Source: Ferrimonas futtsuensis DSM 18154 | GTDB taxonomy: Bacteria > Pseudomonadota > Gammaproteobacteria > Enterobacterales > Shewanellaceae | Assembly: GCF_000422645.1 (NCBI RefSeq) | Contig: NZ_AUGL01000002.1 | Span: 310,001 to 374,000, forward strand | DNA length: 64,000 bases | Reading direction: 5' to 3' | Part shown: one piece after another, positions 35,711 through 44,260 of the stretch | How positions within the stretch are numbered: the stretch's first letter is position 1 | Layout of the letters: each line of letters opens with the position of its first letter | The notes under the pieces: generated by a model | Databases searched by the model: none | Told to the model about the DNA's origin: nothing | What the model saw: the letters and a program-made list of their open reading frames with translations, nothing else | Program-made: the position numbers and the translations under genes

Positions 35711-37024
35711 ATGCCACCGGAAAATGCCAGCCAGATGCTGGAGCCCACCTTCGTCCGCGATTTTCAGTGTATTGGAGAGCGCTGCCCATCGAACTGCTGT
35801 CACTCCTGGAGTATCGCCCTGGACAAGAAGAGCTTCAAGGCGATGCGAAAGTCCAGTGACAGCGTCATCAAGACCCTGTCGAAACGCCATTTTAAACGCC
35901 ATGAGGGTGACACCCCCAGTCCGGGGGCCTACGGCGTCATTCGCCTGGATGGGGAGGGGCGCTGTCCCATGTTGGACGGGGCGGGCCTGTGCGAGGTGCA
36001 CAAGCGTCTCGGCCCGGGGGCGCTGTCGGTGACCTGCCAGCAGTATCCGCGCATGCCGCTTTACTTCGGCAACCGGTTGGAGTTGAGCCTGTCCCTTTCC
36101 TGTCCGGCTGCGGCTGAGGCGATCCTCTACAACCCTGATGCCATGATGCTCAGCCGGGTGACCGAATCTTCAGGGTATCGCCACCACTTCGCCGCCTCCG
36201 GGATGACGACGGCCCGGCTGCCCCTGTGGGCCGACCTTCTTCGGGACTACAGTTTCGAGGTGATGCTGCTGCCTCAGTACAGCCTGTCGGAGAAGCTGTT
36301 TATTCTCGGGCTCAGCTACCACCAGATTGACGACCACCTGGCCGATCCGATGAGGGTGGAACAGGTGCTGGCTCAGTATCGTCGCCATATCCAGGACGGC
36401 ACCATGAGGAAGTCGTTTTCCGCGCTACCGGAACTCAGGGGACATCGATGGAAGATCTTCGTCCACCAGGTGCTCAACATCACCGGCAACATCCGCAAGC
36501 TTCAGGACAGTACCGTCAGGCTGCTGCCTGCCGAGGCGCGCTTTCTCGATTTCCAGGCACCGCTGATTCGTCAGCTGAGCCTGAGGCTGGGGGTGGAGGG
36601 TGAGGACCTAGGCTCTCTGTCCCGCGCCCTGCAAGCGTCTGGCGACGGCGTGAATGTGGCCGAGGCCTTCGATGACTTGCTTGCCCGGGCCCGCGCCGAA
36701 GTCATCAACCCCTACTTCAGTGACCACCCTCAGGTACTGCTGAACTATCTGCTCTATCAGCTGTACCACCACCAGTTCCTGCTGGGCAGCGACAAGCGTC
36801 CCATTCAGTTTTTCCAGGTGATGATGGTGGATCTGCTGGTGATCGAGGGCTACCTTGCCGGCCTGGCTCTCGAGCAGGGACTGGACAGAGAGCGGGTCAT
36901 CGGGCTGTTCTCTGCCTACGCCAAGAAACGCCAGCACAGCCGCGCCTTTGTGGATGAGGTGGAGCAGTACCTGAAACGGGCTTCACCGGACCCCTTGGCA
37001 GCGGTTTTTGGCCTTCTGACCTAG
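35711..37024 (+). CDS. fliB: Flagellin lysine-N-methylase FliB
   Basis: A 437-residue FliB-family protein. ATG 35711 with AGAGG upstream is preferred over the in-frame position 35657, since the conserved region starts soon after it. The cysteine pattern FQCIGERCPSNCCHSW and further cysteines (GRCPMLDGAGLCEVH, SVTCQQYPR, LSCPAAAE) are the family hallmark and probably hold an iron-sulfur cluster. FliB methylates lysine side chains of flagellin. Its position right after a flagellin gene supports the assignment; the terminator between them suggests read-through or a separate promoter. Confidence 0.9.
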   Translation: MPPENASQMLEPTFVRDFQCIGERCPSNCCHSWSIALDKKSFKAMRKSSDSVIKTLSKRHFKRHEGDTPSPGAYGVIRLDGEGRCPMLDGAGLCEVHKRLGPGALSVTCQQYPRMPLYFGNRLELSLSLSCPAAAEAILYNPDAMMLSRVTESSGYRHHFAASGMTTARLPLWADLLRDYSFEVMLLPQYSLSEKLFILGLSYHQIDDHLADPMRVEQVLAQYRRHIQDGTMRKSFSALPELRGHRWKIFVHQVLNITGNIRKLQDSTVRLLPAEARFLDFQAPLIRQLSLRLGVEGEDLGSLSRALQASGDGVNVAEAFDDLLARARAEVINPYFSDHPQVLLNYLLYQLYHHQFLLGSDKRPIQFFQVMMVDLLVIEGYLAGLALEQGLDRERVIGLFSAYAKKRQHSRAFVDEVEQYLKRASPDPLAAVFGLLT

Positions 37025-37096
37025 CGGGGCGTGTGCCTTTGGGTGCCGGATGCTGAGACTGTGATAGTCTGAACTCTCCAATCAAAGGAGGGGAAG

Positions 37097-38119
37097 ATGG
37101 CTCAGGGAGTGAGTGAGCGGCGCCAGTCTGAGGCGATCATCGACGCCACCCTGGTGACGGCAGCCCTGGAGGGTGCCGTGGCCAAAGGTGTGGAGGTGGG
37201 GCCGTTGCTGTCGGCTGTGGGCAGCAGCGAGCGGCAACTGCTCATGGGAGAGGGACTCTCCCCCGAGCGCTTCAGCGCTCTGCTGCGCGGGTTGTGGGAC
37301 CATCTGGACGATGAGTCTTCCGGATTTGCCTTGCGTCCCTTGAGAGTAGGGTGCTTCAGGATGATGTGCCAGGCCACAATCGGCTGCCTTAACCTGCGCC
37401 GCGCCTTGATTCGGGTGGGGGATTTTTTTCGGCTGCTGTCCGATGAGTACCAGTGGACCCTGGAGGAGGAGGGAGAGCAGGCCAGCTTTATCCTGGGAGG
37501 AGAGCAGGGCAGTGACCGGGCCTTCCTGCTGCTGAGCCTGTGCGTCATCCTGCATCGCTGGAGTGCCTGGATGATTGACGCTCCCCTCCCGCTGACCCGG
37601 GTTGACCTGCCGTTTACCGACGCGCGGTTTGATCTCCCTCTGGCGCCTCTGCTTCAGGCTCGGATTGAGTTTGGGGCCCCTGTCACCCGGTTGGTGTTTC
37701 CCAGAATCCTGCTGCAAAAGCCCATAAAGCAATCCGGCGATACCCTGAGTGCCTTCCTGGCGGATTCTCCGGAGAGTCTGCTGACTCTTTACCGGCCAGA
37801 TGATTCCCTGGCGTGTCAGGTGAGACGCTATCTGGAGGAGTCCTCCCAATTGGAAAGCCTGTCTCAGGAGCAGGTGGCGGCTCAGTTCAATATCAGTGTG
37901 GCCACTCTCGGCAGACGTCTGAAACGCGAAGGGCATCAATTCCATAAGCTCAAAGACAGAGTGCGCCGGGCCCGTGCGGTCAAGCTGCTGCTGGGAAGTG
38001 AGCGGTCCATCTCTGAAATTGCTTTGATGCTGGGGTATTCCGAGCCTTCGGTATTCTATCGAAGCTTTCGTCGTTGGGCCGGGGTGACGCCAGCCGAGTT
38101 CAGGGAGCGTCACCTCTGA
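37097..38119 (+). CDS. AraC family transcriptional regulator (first of two)
   Basis: A 340-residue regulator with an N-terminal AraC-binding type domain of the OruR/ArgR-like group and a C-terminal double helix-turn-helix (about residues 240-340) ending in the family signature SEISEIALMLGYSEPSVFYRSFRRWAG-like block. AGGAGGGG lies directly before the ATG. The effector is unknown. It is followed by a second regulator of the same architecture on the same strand; the two seem to be diverged paralogues. Confidence 0.88.
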   Translation: MAQGVSERRQSEAIIDATLVTAALEGAVAKGVEVGPLLSAVGSSERQLLMGEGLSPERFSALLRGLWDHLDDESSGFALRPLRVGCFRMMCQATIGCLNLRRALIRVGDFFRLLSDEYQWTLEEEGEQASFILGGEQGSDRAFLLLSLCVILHRWSAWMIDAPLPLTRVDLPFTDARFDLPLAPLLQARIEFGAPVTRLVFPRILLQKPIKQSGDTLSAFLADSPESLLTLYRPDDSLACQVRRYLEESSQLESLSQEQVAAQFNISVATLGRRLKREGHQFHKLKDRVRRARAVKLLLGSERSISEIALMLGYSEPSVFYRSFRRWAGVTPAEFRERHL

Positions 38120-38311
38120 AGTGGTATGACCTCTTGCGGGGGTTTGCAAAATAATAAGATATAACATGCAGTTATAAAAATAGGGCGTCGTTGACATTGA
38201 GGGAGGGTGTCATCGGTGTCTTGCACCTGACAATTGAACTGGGCAAGTTAACAGCAAACCAGCGATCAGCGCTGCTGGCTGCGGCGCTGGGCGCCACTTC
38301 AAGGATGAGTG

Positions 38312-39337
38312 ATGAGATCACAAGGAACCCTGCTGGCCGCATGGATTCGGCCGCTGCTAAATTACTTACATTCTGCCGGACACGATCCGGATCCTATCCT
38401 CAAGAAAGTGGGCATAGTGGCAGAGCCCCTGGGCCTTCCGGGCGCACGTTTGTGGGTTGATCAGGTGAGGGCGTTGTGGGTTGAGGCTGCCAAGTTGACC
38501 GGTAACCCCTATATGGGACTGATGCTGTCCCGCTGGGGCGATCAGCTCCGGGGTGACACCATGCTGACGGCGATGATCACCAGCCGGGATATGGAGGAGG
38601 CGTGCCGGCGTATGTGTCGCATCAGTCATCTGGTGTGTGATGCGGTAGACCTGACTCTGGAGGCGGATAACAGGGAGCTGCGTCTGGTCTATGAACTGAC
38701 CGAGGAGGAGGGGTTGGGGTTCTCCGATGCCGGATTGAATCTGGCCCTGTTGCCGGTGCTGACCATGATGGAGCAGGGGATCGTAGGCAGAAAGAGCATT
38801 CGCCGCATCGAGCTCAATCGCCCCCACCCTGGGCAGGAGGGGGCTCAGTACCTGGCGTCATTGCTGCCATGTAACATCCTCTATGGCTGTGCCCGGGACA
38901 GTGTGGTGTTTGACCGGCTGGCCACCAAGCAGCAAAACCCCTTCTGGAACCCGGCACTGGCCCAGGCCAGTGAGTCGCTGGCCCTGGATGAGCTGGCACA
39001 ATTGGGCAAGCAGAGCATCGTCAATCGGGTGACGGGGCTGATCACCAAACACCTGTCCGGGGGCGAGCCTCATCAACAACTGGTGGCTCAGGAGCTTGCC
39101 ATCACCCCCAGGCACCTCCAGCGGCGTCTTAAGCAGCAAGGCTACAGCTTCAGCCAACTGCTGGAGCAGGTGCGTCGTGAGCTGGCCTGTCACCATCTGT
39201 GTCGTCATGATCTGTCTCTGGCTGAGATCGCCCGTCAGCTGGGCTTTCAGGACCAGAGCAATTTCTGTAAGGCCTTCAAGCGTTGGCAGGGGGAGACCCC
39301 CAGTCAGTACCGCCGCCGCCAGACCCCGTTGCACTAG
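38312..39337 (+). CDS. AraC family transcriptional regulator (second of two)
   Basis: A 341-residue regulator with the same architecture as the preceding gene: an OruR/ArgR-like N-terminal domain and a C-terminal AraC DNA-binding domain (DLSLAEIARQLGFQDQSNF, then FKRWQGETPSQYR). ATG 38312 is favoured over the GTG one codon earlier because AAGGA sits six bases before it. The 190-base gap to the upstream regulator is AT-rich around 38150-38180 and may hold its promoter. No clear target operon can be named. Confidence 0.88.
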   Translation: MRSQGTLLAAWIRPLLNYLHSAGHDPDPILKKVGIVAEPLGLPGARLWVDQVRALWVEAAKLTGNPYMGLMLSRWGDQLRGDTMLTAMITSRDMEEACRRMCRISHLVCDAVDLTLEADNRELRLVYELTEEEGLGFSDAGLNLALLPVLTMMEQGIVGRKSIRRIELNRPHPGQEGAQYLASLLPCNILYGCARDSVVFDRLATKQQNPFWNPALAQASESLALDELAQLGKQSIVNRVTGLITKHLSGGEPHQQLVAQELAITPRHLQRRLKQQGYSFSQLLEQVRRELACHHLCRHDLSLAEIARQLGFQDQSNFCKAFKRWQGETPSQYRRRQTPLH

Positions 39338-39385
39338 GTTGAATGTCTGCCAATTCGATGAGTCCTTATTAAAAGTAGGGGAAAT

Positions 39386-39414
39386 TTGCTAGACAACACT
39401 TGGCTTTGTAGAAT
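39386..39414 (+). promoter_or_regulatory. Sigma-70 type promoter before the 178-residue anchored protein gene
   Basis: TTGCTA (39386-39391), a 17-base spacer and TAGAAT (39409-39414) form a good promoter. It overlaps the left end of a 20-base palindrome at 39412-39431. Confidence 0.6.
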
Positions 39415-39431
39415 CGCTAATATTAGTGATT
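39412..39431. promoter_or_regulatory. 20-base palindrome, possible operator
   Basis: AATCGCTAATATTAGTGATT is an inverted repeat with one mismatched pair. It covers the -10 box and start region of the promoter at 39386-39414, the position expected for a repressor site. Confidence 0.5.
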
Positions 39432-39449
39432 TCTTTATGGACTGGGTGG

Positions 39450-39986
39450 GTGAAGAGAAAGCTGGGTCAGACGTTGTTGGGGGCATCCGTGATTGCCTTG
39501 GGGATGCTGGGCGTCTATCAGACCTTTGACTCAACCCAGGGAGAGGTCAGTCAGAGTGCTCAGGTGATGGAGACGCTCATCCTGGGTGACGAGGCCAAAC
39601 CTCAGCTGAGTCTTAACCTGGAGATCTACAGCGGAGAGTGTCGCTGGATCTATGGCATGTATCACAGCGCCCTGGGCCATCAGGGCAGCCAGCGTCAAAT
39701 GGCCCTAATCGAGGTGGTTGAGGCGGCCCTGGAGGCCGATGATTTCAATATGGCGCTTTTGGCGGCGCAGCAGATTGAGTCTGAGCGGATGCGCAGCCAA
39801 CTGCTCAGACAGGTAGTGGAGCGGGCCATTGAGGTGGCCTCGCATATGGATTACGCCGCCCAGGCGGTGACCATGATTCCAACCCCCTCGCTGCAGGAGG
39901 CGGCAATGACCCGTTTGGTGGAGGCCTATGTTGAAGCGCTGTATCGAAGCGGTGGCAAGCGACCCGGGGAGAAGGTTGAGCTGTAG
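39450..39986 (+). CDS. Membrane-anchored hypothetical protein, 178 residues
   Basis: Not recognised. GTG 39450 gives a short basic start followed by one hydrophobic segment (LLGASVIALGMLGVYQTF), so it is probably a signal-anchored periplasmic protein; GTG 39426 is the alternative. The rest is helix-rich with alanine-rich pairs (VVEAALEADDFNMALLAAQQI, then RQVVERAIEVASHMDYAAQAV) that look like TPR-type helical hairpins. It ends at 39986 and is followed by a 130-base AT-rich gap. It may act with the small membrane protein downstream. Confidence 0.65.
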   Translation: MKRKLGQTLLGASVIALGMLGVYQTFDSTQGEVSQSAQVMETLILGDEAKPQLSLNLEIYSGECRWIYGMYHSALGHQGSQRQMALIEVVEAALEADDFNMALLAAQQIESERMRSQLLRQVVERAIEVASHMDYAAQAVTMIPTPSLQEAAMTRLVEAYVEALYRSGGKRPGEKVEL

Positions 39987-40119
39987 TTTTCTCTGTATCA
40001 ATTCACACAACTCATTAAAATTTATTAAATATTTTAAGATAACTATTGCCTTGATGCAGGCTCATCCCTATCTTCGTTGAATGAATATGCACAACTGACA
40101 GACATGACAAGGAGGTTCT

Positions 40120-40533
40120 ATGTCAGTCCGTGAGCAGGAGTCAATGGACGATTTGCTGCCCTTTCCCCAACGCAATGATATGGCGCGCCTCGATGCCCAA
40201 ATCTGCTATCTGTTGATGTGCGCGGCGCTGGTGATCTCCCTGGTTGGGGTGCTACACAGCTGGTTTTTCTTTTTTTCTCTTATTCTGTGGCTCTGTGGCG
40301 GCGGTTGGGGATGGCTGAAAAAACGGGAAGCTTCTCAGACCCTGTGGGAAGACCACTTCGATAACATCATCTTTGTATTGACGCTCAGTGTCTTCATGGT
40401 GCCTGCCGGGTCGGGCCTGGTGTGGTACTTCGAGTCCTGGTGGCCATTGGCATTGCTGTGGCTTTGGGGAGCACTTCGGATGACCCTGGCGTTTTATCGC
40501 CTGGTGGATCATCGCCAGTTTCATGAGCGTTAA
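40120..40533 (+). CDS. Small inner-membrane protein of unknown function
   Basis: A 137-residue protein with a strong ribosome site (AAGGAGG) before ATG 40120. It has a soluble N-terminus of about 27 residues and four hydrophobic segments arranged as two hairpins (YLLMCAALVISLVGVL, FFFFSLILWLCGGGW, NIIFVLTLSVFMVP, WPLALLWLWGALRMTLAFY). I do not recognise a family. It is 21 bases upstream of a MAPEG gene and probably co-transcribed with it. Confidence 0.75.
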   Translation: MSVREQESMDDLLPFPQRNDMARLDAQICYLLMCAALVISLVGVLHSWFFFFSLILWLCGGGWGWLKKREASQTLWEDHFDNIIFVLTLSVFMVPAGSGLVWYFESWWPLALLWLWGALRMTLAFYRLVDHRQFHER

Positions 40534-40554
40534 CCCAGTTACCCGGAGGGAGCC

Positions 40555-40947
40555 ATGCCGGTAAAGATCACCGCCCTGTACCTGTCATTGACCGCCATAC
40601 TGGCCCTGGTGCTGGCCTTTCGTGTGGTGCGACTGCGCCGCAGCCGCAAAATTGGCGTAGGGACAGGTAAAGATAAGGATTTGACACTCTGCGTTCGCTG
40701 TCATGGCAACCTGTTGGAGTATGCGCCGCTGGTGCTGCTTATGCTGGGAGCGGCGGAACTCAATGGCGCAGACTCAACCTGGCTGCATCTGTGCGGAGGC
40801 CTGTGGGTTATCGCCAGAGTCCTCCACCCCTGGGGGCTGACTCAGGGGGGCGGCGGCTATCATCCGGGGCGCTTCCTCGGCACCCTGGTCACCTGGTTGG
40901 TGATCCTCGCCCTGGCCGGAGTCAACCTGGGCTTGCTACTAGTCTAA
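40555..40947 (+). CDS. MAPEG family membrane protein
   Basis: A 130-residue four-helix protein of the MAPEG superfamily (membrane-associated proteins in eicosanoid and glutathione metabolism). The blocks RSRKIGVGTGKDKDL, RCHGNLLEYAPLVLLML and ARVLHPWGL are typical of bacterial members. It may have glutathione transferase or peroxidase activity in the inner membrane, but that is not certain. Its last nine bases overlap the 3' end of the convergent Nudix-HAD gene. Confidence 0.88.
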   Translation: MPVKITALYLSLTAILALVLAFRVVRLRRSRKIGVGTGKDKDLTLCVRCHGNLLEYAPLVLLMLGAAELNGADSTWLHLCGGLWVIARVLHPWGLTQGGGGYHPGRFLGTLVTWLVILALAGVNLGLLLV

Positions 40948-42000
40948 GGCGTGCCAGCCAGAGAGGACCTGATGGTGCATCTTAGCCAGTTTGCTGGCGC
41001 ACTGGTGGCCATCGCCGATCAGCAACAGCTCAACGCCCAAGGCGTTGGCCACCTCCAGATCATGGTCGGTGTCGCCCACCAGTATGGTGTGTTCGGCCTG
41101 AATGCCGGTGGTGGCCAGCAGCTCCCGTCCCCGGTCGATCTTACATCTCGCCTGATTGTCGGGCAGACCATAGATGTGATCGAACAGGGAGGTGATGCCG
41201 TGGTGGCTCAGACACTGCTCCAGAACAGGTTGTGAGCTGGCTGAAAGCAGGGACTGAGTCGCTTGCCCGGCAATGCCTCCCAGCAGAAACCGGCTGCCCG
41301 GATGCAGTTGCAGTTGCTTCCTGGCGGCCCCGTAGTGTTGGCCAAACTCATTACACAACTGGTCGAAGGGCAGGCGCTCAAAGTCAAAGCCCAGGTTGCG
41401 GTAATAATCGATGACCGGGTGACAAAAGTCCCTTCTGTAGCTCGCCAAATCCGTGCTTCCCAGGTTTTGGCTGGCCAGCAATTGGTTGACGATCTCCACC
41501 GCCAGTGGCGCATCATCGACCAGGGTGCCATTCCAGTCCCAGACCACGTGCTGGTAGCCCCCGAGCTTGTTCATCAGAGACAGGCGTCCGGTGACATGTT
41601 GGAACAGCACCGGCTGAATCTCGGCCCAGGTCAGCTCCTGAGGCAGGGCGTCCATGGCGGCCACTTCGGCAATCTCTGACTGGGGAGAGAGCGCCTCCAG
41701 AGTCTCCACCTCGGCGAAACAGAGCAGCCCTTCGCCGCTGAGGCCGGGCTGAGTCACCCGGTATCCCTCAACCGGCTGCAACTGGTAGGCCAGTGCACCC
41801 GTCTCCTCCCTGAGCTCTCGATGGGCCGCCTCGAGAGGTGTCTCGCCAGGTTCTATCTTTCCACCAGGCAACTCCCAGCTGCTGCGCTGATGGTGGCGAA
41901 CCAGCAACCAGCGGCCCTGGTGACGGGTAACGATCACTACGTAGGCCATGGCGTGAGGGGTACTGGGGGTCCAGTTGAAAAAACTGATATCAGTGGACAT
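40939..42000 (-). CDS. Nudix hydrolase fused to a HAD-type phosphatase
   Basis: A 353-residue two-domain protein. Residues about 15-140 are a Nudix domain with a complete box (GGKIEPGETP...RELREETGA). Residues about 150-353 are a HAD domain of the phosphoglycolate-phosphatase type with DWNGTLVDD at residues 155-163 and the acidic motif GDTDHDLEVANALG. The second Asp of the HAD DxD motif is Asn157. The two domains are in one frame with no stop or frameshift. ATG 42000 is chosen over an in-frame start at 42060 that would overlap the GNAT gene. A fused enzyme could hydrolyse a nucleoside diphosphate derivative and then the resulting phosphate. Confidence 0.85.
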   Translation of the reverse strand: MSTDISFFNWTPSTPHAMAYVVIVTRHQGRWLLVRHHQRSSWELPGGKIEPGETPLEAAHRELREETGALAYQLQPVEGYRVTQPGLSGEGLLCFAEVETLEALSPQSEIAEVAAMDALPQELTWAEIQPVLFQHVTGRLSLMNKLGGYQHVVWDWNGTLVDDAPLAVEIVNQLLASQNLGSTDLASYRRDFCHPVIDYYRNLGFDFERLPFDQLCNEFGQHYGAARKQLQLHPGSRFLLGGIAGQATQSLLSASSQPVLEQCLSHHGITSLFDHIYGLPDNQARCKIDRGRELLATTGIQAEHTILVGDTDHDLEVANALGVELLLIGDGHQCASKLAKMHHQVLSGWHALD

Positions 42001-42020
42001 GGAAACTCGGACTGCGGAAA

Positions 42021-42491
42021 TCAGGAGGGAGAGAGTAAAAGTTTCTCCATGGGGATGCAATCCAGGGTGAAGCCTCTGGGGCTTTGATAGTGAGCGATCC
42101 GCTCGCCCTGATAACCCTGGCTGCGGTAGAAGGGGGCGGCATTGAGGGTGGACTCCAGGGTCAGTTTGGTCAGGCCCTGTTGCCTGGCCGCCGCCTCCAG
42201 ATGTTTCAGCATCCGCTTTCCCAGTCCTAAGCCACCGTATTGGGGAGAGACAAACAGCCCCTCTACCTGACCCTCTATGACGGCGCCGCAGGCCACAGGT
42301 TGCCCGGCCAGCTCCAGCAGATAGAAGGCGGTGTCAACCTCTTCGGCGAATGCCTGGGTGCATTGGCCCTCGGTCCACCTGTCCATGGCTGCGTCGCTGT
42401 AATGGCCCCGGCACAGGCCGTTGATGGCGTCGATGCGAAGCTGCCAAACGGCTTCAGCGTCCTGCAACCTTGCCTTGCGTATGCTGGTCAT
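42021..42491 (-). CDS. GNAT family N-acetyltransferase
   Basis: A 156-residue acetyltransferase. ATG 42491 follows a strong GAGGAGG site. It has the acetyl-CoA binding block VEGLFVSPQYGGLGLGKRML and the C-terminal APFYRSQGYQ typical of the family. It probably acetylates a small molecule or amino group; the substrate is unknown. It lies 20 bases upstream of the Nudix-HAD gene on the same strand, so the two form an operon. Confidence 0.88.
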   Translation of the reverse strand: MTSIRKARLQDAEAVWQLRIDAINGLCRGHYSDAAMDRWTEGQCTQAFAEEVDTAFYLLELAGQPVACGAVIEGQVEGLFVSPQYGGLGLGKRMLKHLEAAARQQGLTKLTLESTLNAAPFYRSQGYQGERIAHYQSPRGFTLDCIPMEKLLLSPS

Positions 42492-42670
42492 ATCCTCCTC
42501 CTCTCCCTGGCTGATTGGGTTGTTATAACACGGAACCATTCTGGTTCACCCCCGGTTCAGGAAGTGCCGGCTCAGTTAAGAGCGGGTTCAGAAACAAAAT
42601 GTAACATGTGTTTCCGAAATCGGATTCGCCCCCGGGCGGGTGGCAACAGATCAGTGAGGTGACAAAAAAG

Positions 42671-42985
42671 ATGAGTTTAATCAGTACCCCCTTTGTCGGC
42701 ACCGGTGCAGACACCGCGCTTCATGTGGTGGCGGCTGTGGTGATGGTCGGCACAGTGGCCGCGGCCCTGTACGGCTTCTGGAAGCTTCATGAGCTGCCCA
42801 TCAGCCAGGCCCACAATCGCAAGCATCATCAGCTGGGGCTGATTACCGTCCTTACCTGGATAGGTTTTGTCTGGCACTGGGTGTGGGTGTTGGCAGTGAT
42901 CCTCGCTTTCGTGGATGGGGAGGCGGCGCTGCGACGCGTCCGTGACATCTGGCGAGAGCCTGCCCGAGGAGGTGACCATGCTTGA
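42671..42985 (+). CDS. DUF3302 inner-membrane protein (YiaW family)
   Basis: A 104-residue protein with two hydrophobic segments. The pattern LYGFWKLHELPISQAHNRKHH followed by a tryptophan-rich second helix (FVWHWVWVLAV) resembles E. coli YiaW (DUF3302). ATG 42671 has a GAGGTGA site upstream. It overlaps the HlyD-type gene by eight bases, the same pairing as yiaW-yiaV of E. coli. The pair is thought to form part of an envelope transport or drug-resistance unit of unknown substrate. Confidence 0.8.
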   Translation: MSLISTPFVGTGADTALHVVAAVVMVGTVAAALYGFWKLHELPISQAHNRKHHQLGLITVLTWIGFVWHWVWVLAVILAFVDGEAALRRVRDIWREPARGGDHA

Positions 42986-44201
42986 GGGATTGGCGGTATG
43001 GGCCCTGTTTATCTACCTGTTCAGGCTGGTGGGCATGCCTTGGAATACCTTCACCAAGGGGTTCTCCTACCTGGGCGGCGCCGGTTGGTTGCTGTTCGTC
43101 TGGGTGGGCCTGCTGAACTACACCCCCATGGATCTGTCCGGTGGCTCACTGGTGCAATCGCCCCACGTCCAGCTTCGCCCGGGCAATACCCAGATCAAGG
43201 GCAAAGTGAAGGCGTTGCACGTGGAGCCCAACCAGTACGTCACCGAGGGACAGTTGATCTATGAGCTGGACGATGAGCCCTATCGCATCGCCCTGGCCAG
43301 CTCTGAGGCCAGCCTCAAGGCCAAGCAGGCTTCCCTGGCCGTAGCCAAAGAGGGAGTGGCCATTGCCGAAGCGGAGTTCCGCGAAGCCCAGAAGGACATT
43401 GAGATCAGCCGCAACGATCTGATTGCTGCCGAAGAGGACCTCAGCTGGAAGCGTTCCCAGCTGACGCGCTTTATCGAGCAGAACCGGGTGGTGCCCCAGT
43501 CGGTCACAGAGAGTCTGTTGGATGAGCAGAAGAACAAGGTGGAGAGTGCCCGTGCCAAGGTGGTGGCCCTGGAGGCGGCCATTGAACGCAACCAGGCCAG
43601 TGCCGAGAAAAAACGCCTCAGTGTGGAGAAGCAGCGCCTGTCGGTGCAGTCCACCGCCGCCGAGGTGGACGTGGCCCGGCACCAGGTGTCGAAGGACAGC
43701 TGGAACCTGGAGTCCACCAGGGTGTATGCCCCGGCCGATGGCTTTATGACCAACTTTATTTTGCGTCCCGGTCAGTACATCGGTGCCGTGGCCAGAATCA
43801 ACATGTTCACCAGTGAGAAGTATGTGCTGATGCGGGTCAACCACCAGGCGATGCGCAACCTCAAGGTGGGCCAGAGCGCCGAGTTTGCCTCGGCCATCTA
43901 CCCGGGCACCATTTTCCAAGCCGAGGTCACCGGCATCGTCAAGGCCACGGGAGAGTCACAGGGCAACCTGATCGGCCGCGAAGAGTCGGTCAGGCAGACC
44001 ACAGGCGCCAACGTGCAGAACAAGCACCACTTTGTCAGGCTGAAGATTCATGAACCTGAGGGGACCAATATCCCGGTGGGCTCGGTGGGACTGGCCTGGG
44101 TCAGTGGTGAAAAGCCCATCGCCTTCCTCAACTTCCTGGATGTGATTCGCGGGATCATTATTCGCATGAAGTCGCAGATCTACTACTTCTACTCTATGTA
44201 G
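42978..44201 (+). CDS. HlyD-family membrane fusion protein (YiaV-like)
   Basis: A 407-residue periplasmic adaptor. ATG 42978 follows GAGGAGG. One or two N-terminal membrane segments (about 3-20 and 35-50) are followed by a lipoyl-like half (KGKVKALHVEPNQYVTEGQ), a long alpha-helical coiled-coil hairpin (about 110-240), the second lipoyl half (VYAPADGFMTNFILRPGQY) and a beta-barrel. The C-terminal IIIRMKSQIYYFYSM resembles the end of E. coli YiaV. No inner-membrane pump or TolC gene is adjacent, so its partner beyond the DUF3302 protein is unknown. Confidence 0.88.
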   Translation: MLEGLAVWALFIYLFRLVGMPWNTFTKGFSYLGGAGWLLFVWVGLLNYTPMDLSGGSLVQSPHVQLRPGNTQIKGKVKALHVEPNQYVTEGQLIYELDDEPYRIALASSEASLKAKQASLAVAKEGVAIAEAEFREAQKDIEISRNDLIAAEEDLSWKRSQLTRFIEQNRVVPQSVTESLLDEQKNKVESARAKVVALEAAIERNQASAEKKRLSVEKQRLSVQSTAAEVDVARHQVSKDSWNLESTRVYAPADGFMTNFILRPGQYIGAVARINMFTSEKYVLMRVNHQAMRNLKVGQSAEFASAIYPGTIFQAEVTGIVKATGESQGNLIGREESVRQTTGANVQNKHHFVRLKIHEPEGTNIPVGSVGLAWVSGEKPIAFLNFLDVIRGIIIRMKSQIYYFYSM

Positions 44202-44210
44202 TTGGAATCG

Positions 44211-44240
44211 AAAAAAAGGGCTCCCCAGGGAGCCCTTTTT
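44211..44240. terminator. Bidirectional terminator between the HlyD gene and fbpC
   Basis: The stem aagggctcc / ggagccctt is flanked by A and T runs and sits between convergent genes. Confidence 0.87.
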
Positions 44241-44260
44241 GGTCTCGGCGAACCGGGGTC

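Noticed and set aside
37021-37040. ggggcgtgtgcctttgg, resembling the MITE end
   Set aside because: Only the first few bases agree, and there is no matching inverted end or internal block nearby.
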